Source of the DNA: Daphnia pulex
Lineage: Eukaryota > Arthropoda > Branchiopoda > Diplostraca > Daphniidae
DNA length: 64,000 bases
Assembly (NCBI RefSeq): GCF_021134715.1
Contig: NC_060019.1
Location: 9,810,001 to 9,874,000 of the forward strand
Reading direction: 5' to 3'
This document shows, one piece after another, positions 11,601-23,600 of this stretch (positions are counted from its first letter, which is position 1; the number at the start of each line of letters is the position of its first letter). The notes beneath the pieces are model-generated. The model had not been told where the DNA came from. It ran no database searches and worked only from the letters and a program-made list of their open reading frames with translations. A program made the translations under genes and the position numbers.

Positions 11601-14600
11601 AATTTGAAAGACGGAAGCAAGACGTGGACCAATGGCTCGGTCGAATGGAAAATCGACTTTCAAAATTGGCCCCCGTCGCCGGTACCGCCGATTTGATTGA
11701 CACGCAACACCGCGAACAAAAGGTATATTCCAGATTGTTTTGTTACTTTCGTCTGAATATCATTATCATTTTTTTGTGTTGCTAAATTTGATTTGGCTTA
11801 ATCATGGTAACAGGTCCTTCATAACGAGATCCAGCAATACAAATGTCAAGTGGAGCAATTGACTCAATTATCCGACAAGCTGGTATCCAGCTACCCGCAT
11901 GATGACACAAGCCGGGCAGTCCGTACCAACGATAACCTCAATCAACGCTACTCAGTTCTCCATACGGGGTATATCGTCATTTTCTATTGATAAGGAAAAA
12001 ACAACTTCAAATTTTTTTTCTGCTTTCCAAAATAAAAAATTCAATTCAATTTCCGTTGTTCTGACAGAGTGAACGCAAGAGGACGGGCCTTAAATGCGGC
12101 TATGAGCTCGCTGCACAGTTTCGACCGATCACTGGACAAGTTCATGGCCTGGCTATCGGACACGGAATCGGCACTGGAATCGCTCGAACTGGAGCTGGAC
12201 AGCTACGGACCGGGTGTCAAGACGTCTCGCGAACGCGCCCTGATGCAGCTCAAGGTAGGAATTCATCCCATCACATCAGAATCTCCAAGTAGTGTACTGT
12301 AATAGAGTGGATCAATTGGAGCATCCTCTCTTCTCGCTCATTGTCAGCCGGTTTTCTCTCCAAAACCTCCGAGAATGTGTGATATAAGGGAGACGGCAAT
12401 AGGAGACTGAAAGGTTTGGTTGAATGTGACGTCAAAGACGACATTGGGAAGCTGGTCAAAGCCTCGCCGTAAGATATATCTTCTCGATCTTCGATACAGA
12501 ATGTGAGGCTTCTTTTTCCACCCACCCCCTCTTACCAGTTGTGATGTTGTTGGCCGAGACAAAAAAAAAGGGAGAGAGATGATGATGGACCATAGAAAAT
12601 GGAAAGAAAAAAGGATCGAGCTCTTTACCTTATCCAAAGAGGAGAAAATGCGATCGATCTTGTTCTTTCTTTTGAACGATTATTCACTCGACACTCGTAC
12701 CACATGGATTGATTCTTTTGACTGGACCAGACCCGCTTGTTTGTTCCGGACTGGGGATCTATTATCTGGGCTGTTAGCTGTCATTATTGATTTTTCTCTT
12801 ACGCTCTCTTGATCCTTACTGTCAAGAACTAACGACATGCTTTCTGACAACCGTTGTGATCGCCAGAAAAAAAAAAAGAAAAGAGATTTTCGCTCAGCTG
12901 TCATTTGCCCGGGATTTATTCTCTTGAATTTGAATGTACTCATTTTCTTTCCCTTTGTCGTTCCGTCATGTACTGCTGTACTTGAAAATGAGTCAATCAA
13001 CAGTTTGCAACAAGCGAAGGGAGATTGTGAATGGCTAAGTCGGAAAATGCGCCGCGTCGGGTCCGCAAAAGTTTCTGAGAGCGAAACGACAAAAAATAAA
13101 TCCGTTAATGAACGGAGCGCAAGTTCGGTTCCGTTCCGTTCCAACCCGTTCGTTAGCCCAACAATTTGACCTGACTGCTAGTTCCAATTGTTCCCGATCT
13201 GTTCGGGTGGGGGGGTTTGTCACTTGTTTGTCTTCCGACCTTTTGGAGATAACATTCACGAACGGAAAAGTTTTCTTATCCGCGCTAGTTCACGCTAAAA
13301 GGTTGCAATCGATATACCACCCCGCAGCCCCCCTCCTACTTGACCCCTCCCCCTCAGCACCTCTTGAGGTTGCCATGTCACCTAACTATTGCGACTTGTT
13401 GTAGTTGATTCTCTGTTACAGCCGCGCGTCATTCCAACCGCAACGAACTATTTCTGGCGGACCCGTTTCCAAGTCAAGAATTTCCCCCTTTTTTTTTATT
13501 ATAACAGTCCGCTCTCCACCGACCGTCCATCATGTGATCTGTTATCTCTAAATGTTGGCTGGCATTTGTAAAACACGGCCGTCAAGTGTTCATTTTGAAA
13601 ATGGTGGAACATGACTGTACACAAAAGAGTGGAGTGGCACGGTCGTGCTCTTCTCGGCTGCTCCCTCCGACCCAGGGGCTACTCCATCGAGGGTTTCTGT
13701 TTAACGTCACGAAAGATATCGAGAGTGGCGTGTGTGTGTGTGTGTGTTTCCCTGTTCCAACGGATACCAGGGGGCGAAAGATCCAAAGTCAAGAACATGG
13801 AATGAAGAAGAAACAAGGATTTCTCTGGCGGGTGTATAGGTATAGAGAGAGCTGGGGGGCAAGAGCGCGCGTCAAAACCGCACACGCGTCGATTCTCCGT
13901 GCCATCAAGGGGATTCCGGGAGAGAGAGAGAGAGAGAGAAAGTCCTTTTCCCTCGATGGATCTTCTTCTTCTTGTTCTTCCTTTTCTTTCTATTTGGAAG
14001 AAGAGCAGCAGCAGCAGGAGGAGCGGCGGCAAAAGAGGACAGGAATCGATGGGCGAGTGAGGGACGAAGGAGAGAGTGGAGAGAGAAAAGTTTTAGCGGC
14101 GCCGACGCCGGATGGTATACAGCAGTCGCAGCCGCCCGTGCGGAGGAGAGAGAGTGAAGGTTTGCCCGTGAAGAAGGGAAAAAGCATTCCCAGTCGTTCT
14201 CCGGATTCGGTGATGATCGTGTGCGTTGCATTTCTCTCCAGGAAGCGGAGGAGTAAGTAGCCGGGGCAGAGAGTCAGGTGCGCGCGCGTTCGTCCGTGCA
14301 GTGCGTCGGTGGTGGTGGTGGGGTGCGTGCGTGTTTGGCCAGCGTTTATGAATGCCGCTACTGATGAAACATCACGTCACTTTGGGCAAAGGTGGAGGTG
14401 GCGGAGCAGAGGGAAACAGTGCCGGGTGCGAAATCATTAGAGGACGGACTCCTATCATATTCCACAGTGAATCCGGATCGGATTCATCCTCGTCGCCCCA
14501 TGGATGTTCATCAGACACACAAACGAGTCATCATCAGCGACAGCGGGCAACATCATCCCGCCGGCCGCCTCCTTACCGCACCGTGCCTTTGCCTTGGCCG

Positions 14601-17600
14601 GAAGGGTCTTCGAGCGGAGAAGGAAAATCAGCCGCACATCCGGCGGCGGCGGCACCCGTCAGGGCCAGATCGGTTCCTCCCCAGCCGCCGATTAGCGTGA
14701 CCGCCAACACTGACAAGCCAGCCAGACCCAAATCCCTCCATCAAGACTTTCTTGTCACTTCCAATTCGACCCAGTCGCTGAAAACTCCTCCGCTGGCCTC
14801 CCAGCCGACATATCCGTCTCCGCACAACACCCGATGTTATCCACTTCGTCCGTCGGTCTCCGCCTCGGCGTTCCCACTCAGCGTGAGCTTGCAGTTCGAC
14901 TGTCTTTCGCCCGAATGGTCTACCACTTCCGATCTACCTGTGCCAAGTCCAGCTCCGGCGGAGAGGCGACATTTCGTTCGGCCGTCGCGGGCCATTCAGA
15001 ACCAACAACCCAACAATCCCACCGCTCCGATCCCTCGCTCTTCCAGCGTTCCACGAGCCCAGTCGCCGTCCTCCCGCGGTGCTCTTAGTAGTGGCCGCCA
15101 TCCTCGCCCATTATCACATCCTGCTGGACCCGCCGGCTCTCAATGGGCACTCGGCTCCCAGCCGGCCAACGAGTTGAGAAGCCACGAGAGCCTCTTGAGT
15201 CGAAACACGGCCAGCGGCTTGTCGTGCCTGGCCACGTCTCGAAGTCACGGTCACCTGGACCACCGCCAACGCCATCAACAGTTTCTTGAACCTTTCGGGT
15301 CGGGTCAGCGCTGGCCCCTTAATTGTTTCAACGGTTTTCAGCTGGGAGCCACTCCGGCGCCAGCTCCTTCTCCTTCGTCCACACCCAGTCCATCGTCCCG
15401 CCCACTCTCCCACCTGCCAAACGACGCCTTGCGAACAAACCATGGCATACGGATGCTGGAAACGAAGCTGGATCTTTACGTCGACATCATGCATGCCCAG
15501 GAGAGATTTGTCCAGGTATCTCATTTTCAGACTCTTGCCTCCAACTGCGACGACTAGTGCCCGTGTGGTTTATTGTTTCGATTGTCCTCTCCCGTTGATT
15601 GGATAGAAGAAAAAGAACACTCGACTTTATTGACCTCTCATTGCGGATCTCATACACACACACACTCGGCGGAAGCAAAAGAAAAAAAAGGGGGGGGGGA
15701 AGAGAAATAGGAGAGCTATTGCTTGTCGTTGTGGCGGAATTTCCATCAAACGGATGTAAAAGGGGACGAAAGAGAAGGGATAAAACGGAAAGGACTGCCA
15801 CTAGAACTTGAATGAATCACTTTGGGCGGACGGGTTCAGGTGCACGAGCCACAAATTTAGTCTCTCTTTTTTTTCTCTCCATCCCACTCGGCATCTGTCT
15901 GTTTTCTCTCGTATTACGTATACCGTTGGCTACGTAGGTGGATGATCCGATTGAAATGGATGTTACTGGAAATCCATACTACCAGAGTTGAACGGCTGGA
16001 TATGGGACCACCAGAGATAGATTTTCCTTCTCTCTCTCTCTCTGCTCAGCTCTTTCTTTACTTATTTCCCTGGGAACATCCATATATTCCAATAAGAAAC
16101 GGAATTGAAGGGGGGGGGGACTCGAGTTATATTTGATTTCCTTATCGTATTAGTATTGTATACATACACTTTGGCATTTCCATCATTGCGGCACGTTAGA
16201 AGAACGGGCCAGTTGATCCGTAAAATGTTGTGTGCCGGCCGTCTACGTCTCTCTCGCTGGCTCTTTCATCACGTCGGAATGCAGCCGCCCCTGGAAATAT
16301 CGTGAAAACGCGGATGTTTTACGGAAACACATCTCCCCCCACCACCCGTGTGTAGGCTTGTTGCGTGTTCACTCCACAGTCTGGGGGTCGTGATCAAAAG
16401 AATCGCTGGGGTCTCGGGATATGATGCCCCGGGATATTGCCCCCACTTTGTTCAGAGAGAGAGATAAAGATATAGAGCTAGAGCTAGGAAGAAAACCTTG
16501 TAAATTGATTTGTGCATGGCAGTCGCACAGGCCCCGTTTCTCCATGTCATTCCAATTCCATTCTCTTCTTCTATTCATTTTCATCTTGTTTTTCCTTTTC
16601 ATTACTTGGCTCTCAGTTTTTTTGATCCTCCGGGATCAACACCATCAGCTCGCCCCGAGTCTGTCAAGGATGAACACGGCGACATTTGCATTGATTGTAT
16701 CACAAAATGTCAACTCGTTTTGTCTTGCGCTAGACTCTCACCCAGAGGCACGTAGCAGCACAGTTCGCCCTGCTCCTACCATAGCATAGTCTAGTCTCTA
16801 GTCTGTGCGTATTCCTGGAAAAGTTTAGCCACTTGACTAGACGACGACGCCTTTTTGGCTTTTGAATTTTTTTTTTTTTGACTCCCCCAATGTTCAATGA
16901 AATTTCTTCGATACAATCAATCACTGGTAGCGTCTCCCCCTTCATTGAATGGCTTTCCGGAAACCAATTGTATTGTTATCCGAAGCTGATCCGGTTGATG
17001 GAAGTCATATTAGCATATATTGCATTGAAGGCGGCTCTGTGGCATACATTTGCGTAATGGAGATGTTTCGTCCGGACAGCCGAGCAGCCAATGTCTAAGA
17101 GTATAGTCGGGAAACACTAGTGTACATACAAGAGCACATTGCAATGGTTCAGAGAGCAGCAAACTCTCTGAAAAGTCCTTGTTATCTCGACCCGTCGTTT
17201 TCTTTCTCAAAACTAGATCCCTCGACGAGAAAGGGACCCCACTTAGGGTAATGGCCGGTGCATGCCACTATATGCAACCACCCCCATCTATATCTCTCTT
17301 TCTCTGGTCCCTGCAGGAGAGCCAAGCAACCTTGGATGCTGTGTGTGCCAGCGTAGAACTTGCAACTTTTCACCTAGGAAATATTGAGCGTCGTTTCATT
17401 TTTTTATTTTTTTTTCGATCCTGTTTTTTTTTTTACATCCCCCACACAACGATCCACTTGAAAGATTGATGATCATTGACTAGGATTGCGCTTTATTGTT
17501 GCAGCAGGCAAAGAGGGCAACACTATATAGCACCTAGTAGCACCTTCGATCCCCCCCCCCCATCTCCTCGCTGCATTATTGATTATTCATGGAATGGCTA

Positions 17601-20600
17601 AGATATACATTGTGTGCCAACGGTTCGAGCAACGCGCCGGAAACTGAATCCTCGGAAAAGGGGGTTTTCGTTTTTTAAGGTGTCGGAGCTTTTACTGCTG
17701 TTCGTAAAAACTCCTTCTGTTGCTGCTGTCGTTTTTCCCGTTAGGTACTTTGCTGTTATCTATTGAAAGTCAATCTTCTTTTCTCCCATGTGCCACGTGC
17801 ATTATCTCATGAAAATCTCAGAGAATATATAGATCCGAGTACCCAACCTGGTGCTCACATCTATGCAGGGTCTCTTGTCTCCGGGTTATTTCTTTGAAAC
17901 TTTTTTATCGTTTCATTCCATCAGTTAAAAATACAAGAGAGAAAGAGAGAAAAGGAGATTGTCGATGTTTTTGTGCCAGACGCTATCTCTTTCCATCTTG
18001 AAGTCTTTGATTGCCGGTCAAAATAGTTTCGTTGGATCCGATTGATCTCTCTAAGAAAAGGAAATGCAAATGTAAAAAAAAAAGGGTTTGGAAATCAGAT
18101 TTATCAAAATCACTTTAAAGAGCGACTAGCCCTGGGACTTTCACTTGGCATATCTCTTGTTTTACACAACAACATCATGTCTTGGTCTTTGAATCGCCGA
18201 AAACGTTGTATAGTTGTCAATTTAAATTACATTTGAAATAACAGACAAGCCAGAGGGTCCATCTCCCATTGAGGAAACGTGTATTGTCAGCCATTTTGGG
18301 TTTAGGCAGCGTAATAATAATAATAATGCATCGCTCTCTTTCCCCCGGAATTATATGTATCTATCCTTTGCCGGTCTATTGGAATAATCATAACGCTACC
18401 ACTTACAAGGTAGACGCACACATTGTGTTGCACTGCAGCGTGCTCTTTGAACGCGGGCGAGCAGATTCATCAGTTGTGTTCGGAGAGATGAGGGGGGAAT
18501 TCTGCTCGGACTCCGCCCTCCTAAACATCATTCTTTGTTGATTCTCCCCCACTCCTATTCAGCCACCACCCGCCTGGTCTGCTGATGCTCTCGCTGCTGT
18601 TGTTGTTATTGTGTTTCTGGTTATTATAGTAGTATAGAGCATCCTATTTAAGGTGCGAGCACAGTCTAAGAGATTGAGAATGTCAATCACGCGCTCCTCG
18701 CGCTTCAATGGGCCTCCTGATGAAGGAGGAAAGGCTCTTTTGATGGGCTCCTTTTTTTCTTCTTCTTCTTCTTCTTTCCTTCCCAAATTCCCCCCCCCCC
18801 CCTCCCGAAACTTTTTTTTTGTGCGTGTGTGTGTGTGTGTGTCCCTCCAAACATCATGGCCGTGAGTAGTCTGTCTCCGTTACAAAAGTTAGCCCAGCCT
18901 ATATTCTGGGATGCCTTTATATACCCCCCCCTCCCTCCCGTTGTCATAGTTACGGAAGTATAGAGTTGAGCAGCAACAGCAGTAGCAGCGGAATAAGCTT
19001 GTAACAACTTGTACATATCAAATAAGACCGGGATGCTTCCTTTTTCCCGCCCGTTGCTTCGGCTACTTGTCGCATTGACCTGCTGATTATTTAGCCTTTT
19101 CTCGGCTTTGAAAACCTTGCCGCTTTTTAATTTGTTGGCCGGATGGAGCAGGAAGATTCGGAAGGGGGAGGGGAGGACGGAGAAGCGAAGCGAATTCAAC
19201 TGGAATGATCTGATTAAGAGGATTTCAATATGTGTTGCTTATCCGTGCCGGGAGGGGCGGGGCCAGCCAGCCCGATGGTAAATGCTGACTGCAGTCTCGG
19301 GTCTGAGTTTGTTTTGCTTGGCACTTACGCCACACTTACGTAATTCAGGAGTGGAAGAGCATGTTTGCAACTGGGGAGCAACTGAAAACCTTAAATGCAA
19401 AGCTAACGACACTGCAAAACCAGCGACTGCTGTGGGAACCTACGCCGCCGCTTTTCTCTCTCTGATTGATGAACCAGTCGGCTGAAAATTCGTGGAAATT
19501 TCTTCGGTCGCTCAGGTGACATGGAGAAACTTCCTCTTGTCTTTTGCCGGCAACTTTGCTCTCTTAACTTTCCTCATTCCCTGACTCGGGAAGTTGTCCT
19601 CTCGTTCATCTTGTTGATACTGCAGTTGTAATTGCGTCCTCTTTACGCTTGTCTGGGGCGATATGGCGGAGATTTCTCTTGAAATATTCCCCTGGTTTAT
19701 TGAAATATCGCGCGTTTCGTGCTATTTTAGGTCGGCCAGTGATGCTGGAATCACACCAACTGTTAGCTCTGCTTTACAAAGGAAAAAGAGGAGAACAGGA
19801 GCTGTGAGCGTCTACACAATTCGGACGAACAATTTCCTCCTTATTTCCTCGCGACTTCCCACGCGCTGTTGATCCGTTTCTTTGGCCCGCCTCGCCGTAA
19901 TCTGCGCAGTGTCAATCAAGTCGCAGTTCTTTCCTCTTTCCACAGCCTCTGACATCATGGAGACTTAAAGTTTAGAAAATCGAAATGTTTCCAATTCTTA
20001 AGGGACAAAGGTTTAGCGAATTTCACCTCCCTTGCTCAGTCTACTCTGAGGTCTTTTCCTTCAGCTCATTTCTTGTTTGAGTGTAAAAATTGCACCCGCA
20101 GCTACCGAACTGCACTTGGATAATGTTTAATTCAGGAACCCACCGTCGACTTGGTTGGTTGGTCTTTATCATAATTCAATCTAGTGTAAAGCTTGGCAGT
20201 TGGTTTATACAGCAGGTCTCCTTCTTTGTCGCCGCCTTTAGATGTGTCGGTATTTTATTAAAAAAAGAAGAAGAAAAAAGTTGAGGAGGAAAAGAGAAGG
20301 GATCGGGAAGAAAAGAAAATTCACGGCGGGGAGTTTGGCGCGTGACGGAATTAAAACAACAACGGCCAATGTATTCACGATACTGTATACACACACACAC
20401 ACACACACACACTATATCTTAGCTTGAATAACTTGTTGTCGATCTTCTTGGCCTATCTCGAAGAGTAGAACTATCAAACTTTCTCTGATGTTTGTTTTTT
20501 TTCTTCTTCTTCTTGTTTTTCGTGACCTTGTCAAGCACGAACGGGAGAAGAACAGAAGACGTCCGTAGATAGACAACTCTTTTGTTTTCGATATTTGAAA

Positions 20601-23600
20601 AGATCGACCGCACCTTACGTAAAAGATAGGGGGGATGTTCAAAAGATTGGTAGATCGGATAAGGATTAGATTTCGAGACTTAAAACGAGTTGATTTCTAG
20701 TCGATGTCTTCAAGTTATATTCTTCCCTGCATTAATCATTGGCCAAGGGAATACAGTTGTAAATCTACAATTTATAGCTATATACCTTGAATTTCCCGGG
20801 TTTCTGGGCTTTCACGCGTTTCTCCAAACTGTCCCGGACTGATCTATTTTGCATGATCTCGACTGCAACTGTGCTGGCTAACACATTTTTTATTTTCATT
20901 CATTTATTTATTCATTTGTTTATTTATGTTTTTTTTTAGCCTTTTTCCCCCTTTTATTTTTCTTGTTTGCTTTGAATTTGGGATGATAAGCAAAGGCGAG
21001 TATTGATCGTTGTCTTCCTCCCGTCCTAATTGGATCTGTTTCTAGTTGAAGGCCTTTTATCGGTCACGTTGTTGACACATTAATAGTTGTATAAGATACT
21101 CGAATGTTCATTGAATATCCGATTGGTTATTTGGTTACGCCATTTGATTGACCTTTTCCGGTCCGTCGCCGTCGGGGTGGAGTGGACGGACTCGCTGGGA
21201 TCCGAACCCAACTCGCCGAGTACGTCGTAGACTAAACGTGGCAACCGGCGCGTGCGAGATATAGCCCCGTGAACTAAATATGAGTTCGTTAAGTGAATTT
21301 TCCTGTTTTCCGCCTGCGCTCATCCACTCGTCGTCTCCCACTCTCCGCTCCCGCTCACTTACTTGCGTTTCCCACAACCGCCTGGGCTGCGACAAATTTT
21401 CGTCTCGTGTGGGGTTGGATCCTCTCTTCTTTTTTTTTTTTATTTATTTCCCCTCCGTTCACTCCAGCTCACTCCCAACTTACCGGAGGTCAGTTTGAAT
21501 AAATTAGACGGACCGCTTTAATATGGTAAAGGATTTTAGAACAGGTCCGGTTTACTTTTGGGGTAAACTGGGGAGAGGGAAAGAGAGAGAGAGAGTAAAT
21601 GAAGAAAGTCAAAAGTGACATCACTGCTCCAGCTTGGCTTGTTCATAAATCCGGAAGCCTGTTGTGACAGTAGCTCACGATCTCTGGCTGCACTTCCGAC
21701 GCCAGCCAGCCAGCACCACCACCCTGTCAGCGCTGAAAATCCGGCTGCGTTCCTTTTACCCAGACGAGCGTAGATCAATTCATAGAGACTCGGGACGCAG
21801 AGTGAAGCAGCTTAAGCAAAAAAATGTTGTTCAAAGATTTTAGAAGAGAAAAAAAAAATTGAAAAAATACCTGTTCCGGTCCATTGGAAAAAGCTTAGGT
21901 AGAGAAATGGACGGGAGTTTTGCGATGAAAAAGCCTTTGGAGAGAGAGAGAGAGAGAAACGAGTAAACGTACCACATACTGGATCAATACAGTTTTACAG
22001 GTCCAGCTGTCGGTCGATTCCCGTCTCCATTTAGTTGTGTATATTTGTCTGGCGTGAGTCTGTGAGTCTGTGTGTTTGTCTAGATGTGTGGCCTCTCCTC
22101 GAAATTAAATGCGCGCCAAGTTGTCGGCTGAAGACTCTGTGGGAAGAAGAAGAGTGTCTTTGCCTAAATGATGGCGCAAAGTTTCTTGAAAAACAATTGC
22201 GGGTCGCGGCCGTTAAAGTTAGTAGCCCTCTCTCCGTCTCACTCTGCTCTTCTAGATTGTGTAGCGCGGGCGAGAGGCGGGTTGCGGATACGGACGAAAT
22301 TTTTATTTTCCTTTTTTTTTTGGGTTCCCCTCTTCTTTTTGAAAATTTATATGGCGCATGTCTCCCCTTGATAAGGAACCACCAAAAACAACGACGAAAA
22401 AAAAAAGTAAGGAAAAATCACCAAAAAAGTGGCGCTTGAATGTGAGCGCGGTCTATTGCGTTTTGACGGCGACGTATTTTTTTTTTCGCGCACGAAAATA
22501 AAATAAATAAACAAGGCACCGGGAAAAAAAAGGAAAAAGAAAAATGGAGACAAAAAAAAAGAAAGTGCCGGCGGGATATACTGTGTATATATATATATGT
22601 AGTATCGGACTCTTCATGCAATGTATTTGCCCGTCGCTATTGATTCCTCCCGTCCCGTCTTTTTGGGTGCCTGTATTTAAACAGCGTCTTTGTCGCAGGG
22701 CACACAAAGCTATACTAGAGACTCGAAAATGCTGCTGGGAAAAATACTGTACACCGCATGTCTTTCTTGTCTGTCTTGTCAGTCGTTTTTATTTTCGTTT
22801 TCTTTTCTTTTTTCTTTCACCCGACGGCCAATTGCGGAGTAGTCGGCATCTTTCGTTGTTGAGGGCGGTGGTGGGTAGTGGTGGTTATCCCAGGCGGCGT
22901 CCGACTTCTTTTTCACTTCTTGTACACCCGCATGTTCTACAAAAGTCATTTGTTTTCATCGGTAAGACACGCCGGAAGAAAAAAAAGACTCGCGCAACAT
23001 CTTCTCATTAATTGGAACTTTTTTTTTCCTCCACCCCACCCCAAGTCTTTGTGTGTTGGTGCTCATCCTCTTTTGGGAAAGAATACGGAGAAGAGGATGG
23101 TCTGAACCAACTAACGACAGGCCATTGACTGTTAACGTTTTCTCTTTTGGAATGAATCGATCCGAAGACATTTCAGAGACTGTTTGTGTTTTCCTTTGGA
23201 TTTGCTTAAGTTCTTGACGGGGCAGCATTTTCAGACAAACCTTATTTGGGGCTATGACTGCATGCGAAATGCTAATGAAATCACCTTGTCTCCGGGATCA
23301 AAGGAGTTGAAGCAGCAGAGTTAGTGGAACACAGCGGGAGGGAAAATAAGAGAGAATGCCTGAGAGAGACGGAGGAGGATTCAACGGAGCACATCTTAAA
23401 GCATCCGGCGCGCCGGAGTCCGAAGAAGCACAAGTCGAAAGTCGAGACACGAGAGAGAGAGAAAATGCTGCATCGATCGTTGTCATCCTCTTCTTCTTCT
23501 TCTTAGTCTTAACTGTTAGTTTCCATCCCTCTTTAAAACGTTCCTGTGGCATCTTGTCCCTCATTTGGGTGGGGAGGGAGGGAGGGATTCTGATCCCTTT

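Noticed and set aside
13586..14260. A 224-codon open frame on the + strand before the 14352 exon
   Set aside because: It is made largely of simple repeats (GT, GA, CAG-like runs), has no in-phase donor to exon 26002, and lies where the 5' UTR of the internal isoform is expected.
21179..21240. tRNA T-arm-like sequence on the - strand (GGGTTCGGATCCC)
   Set aside because: No acceptor stem, D-arm or anticodon arm can be formed at proper distances around it.
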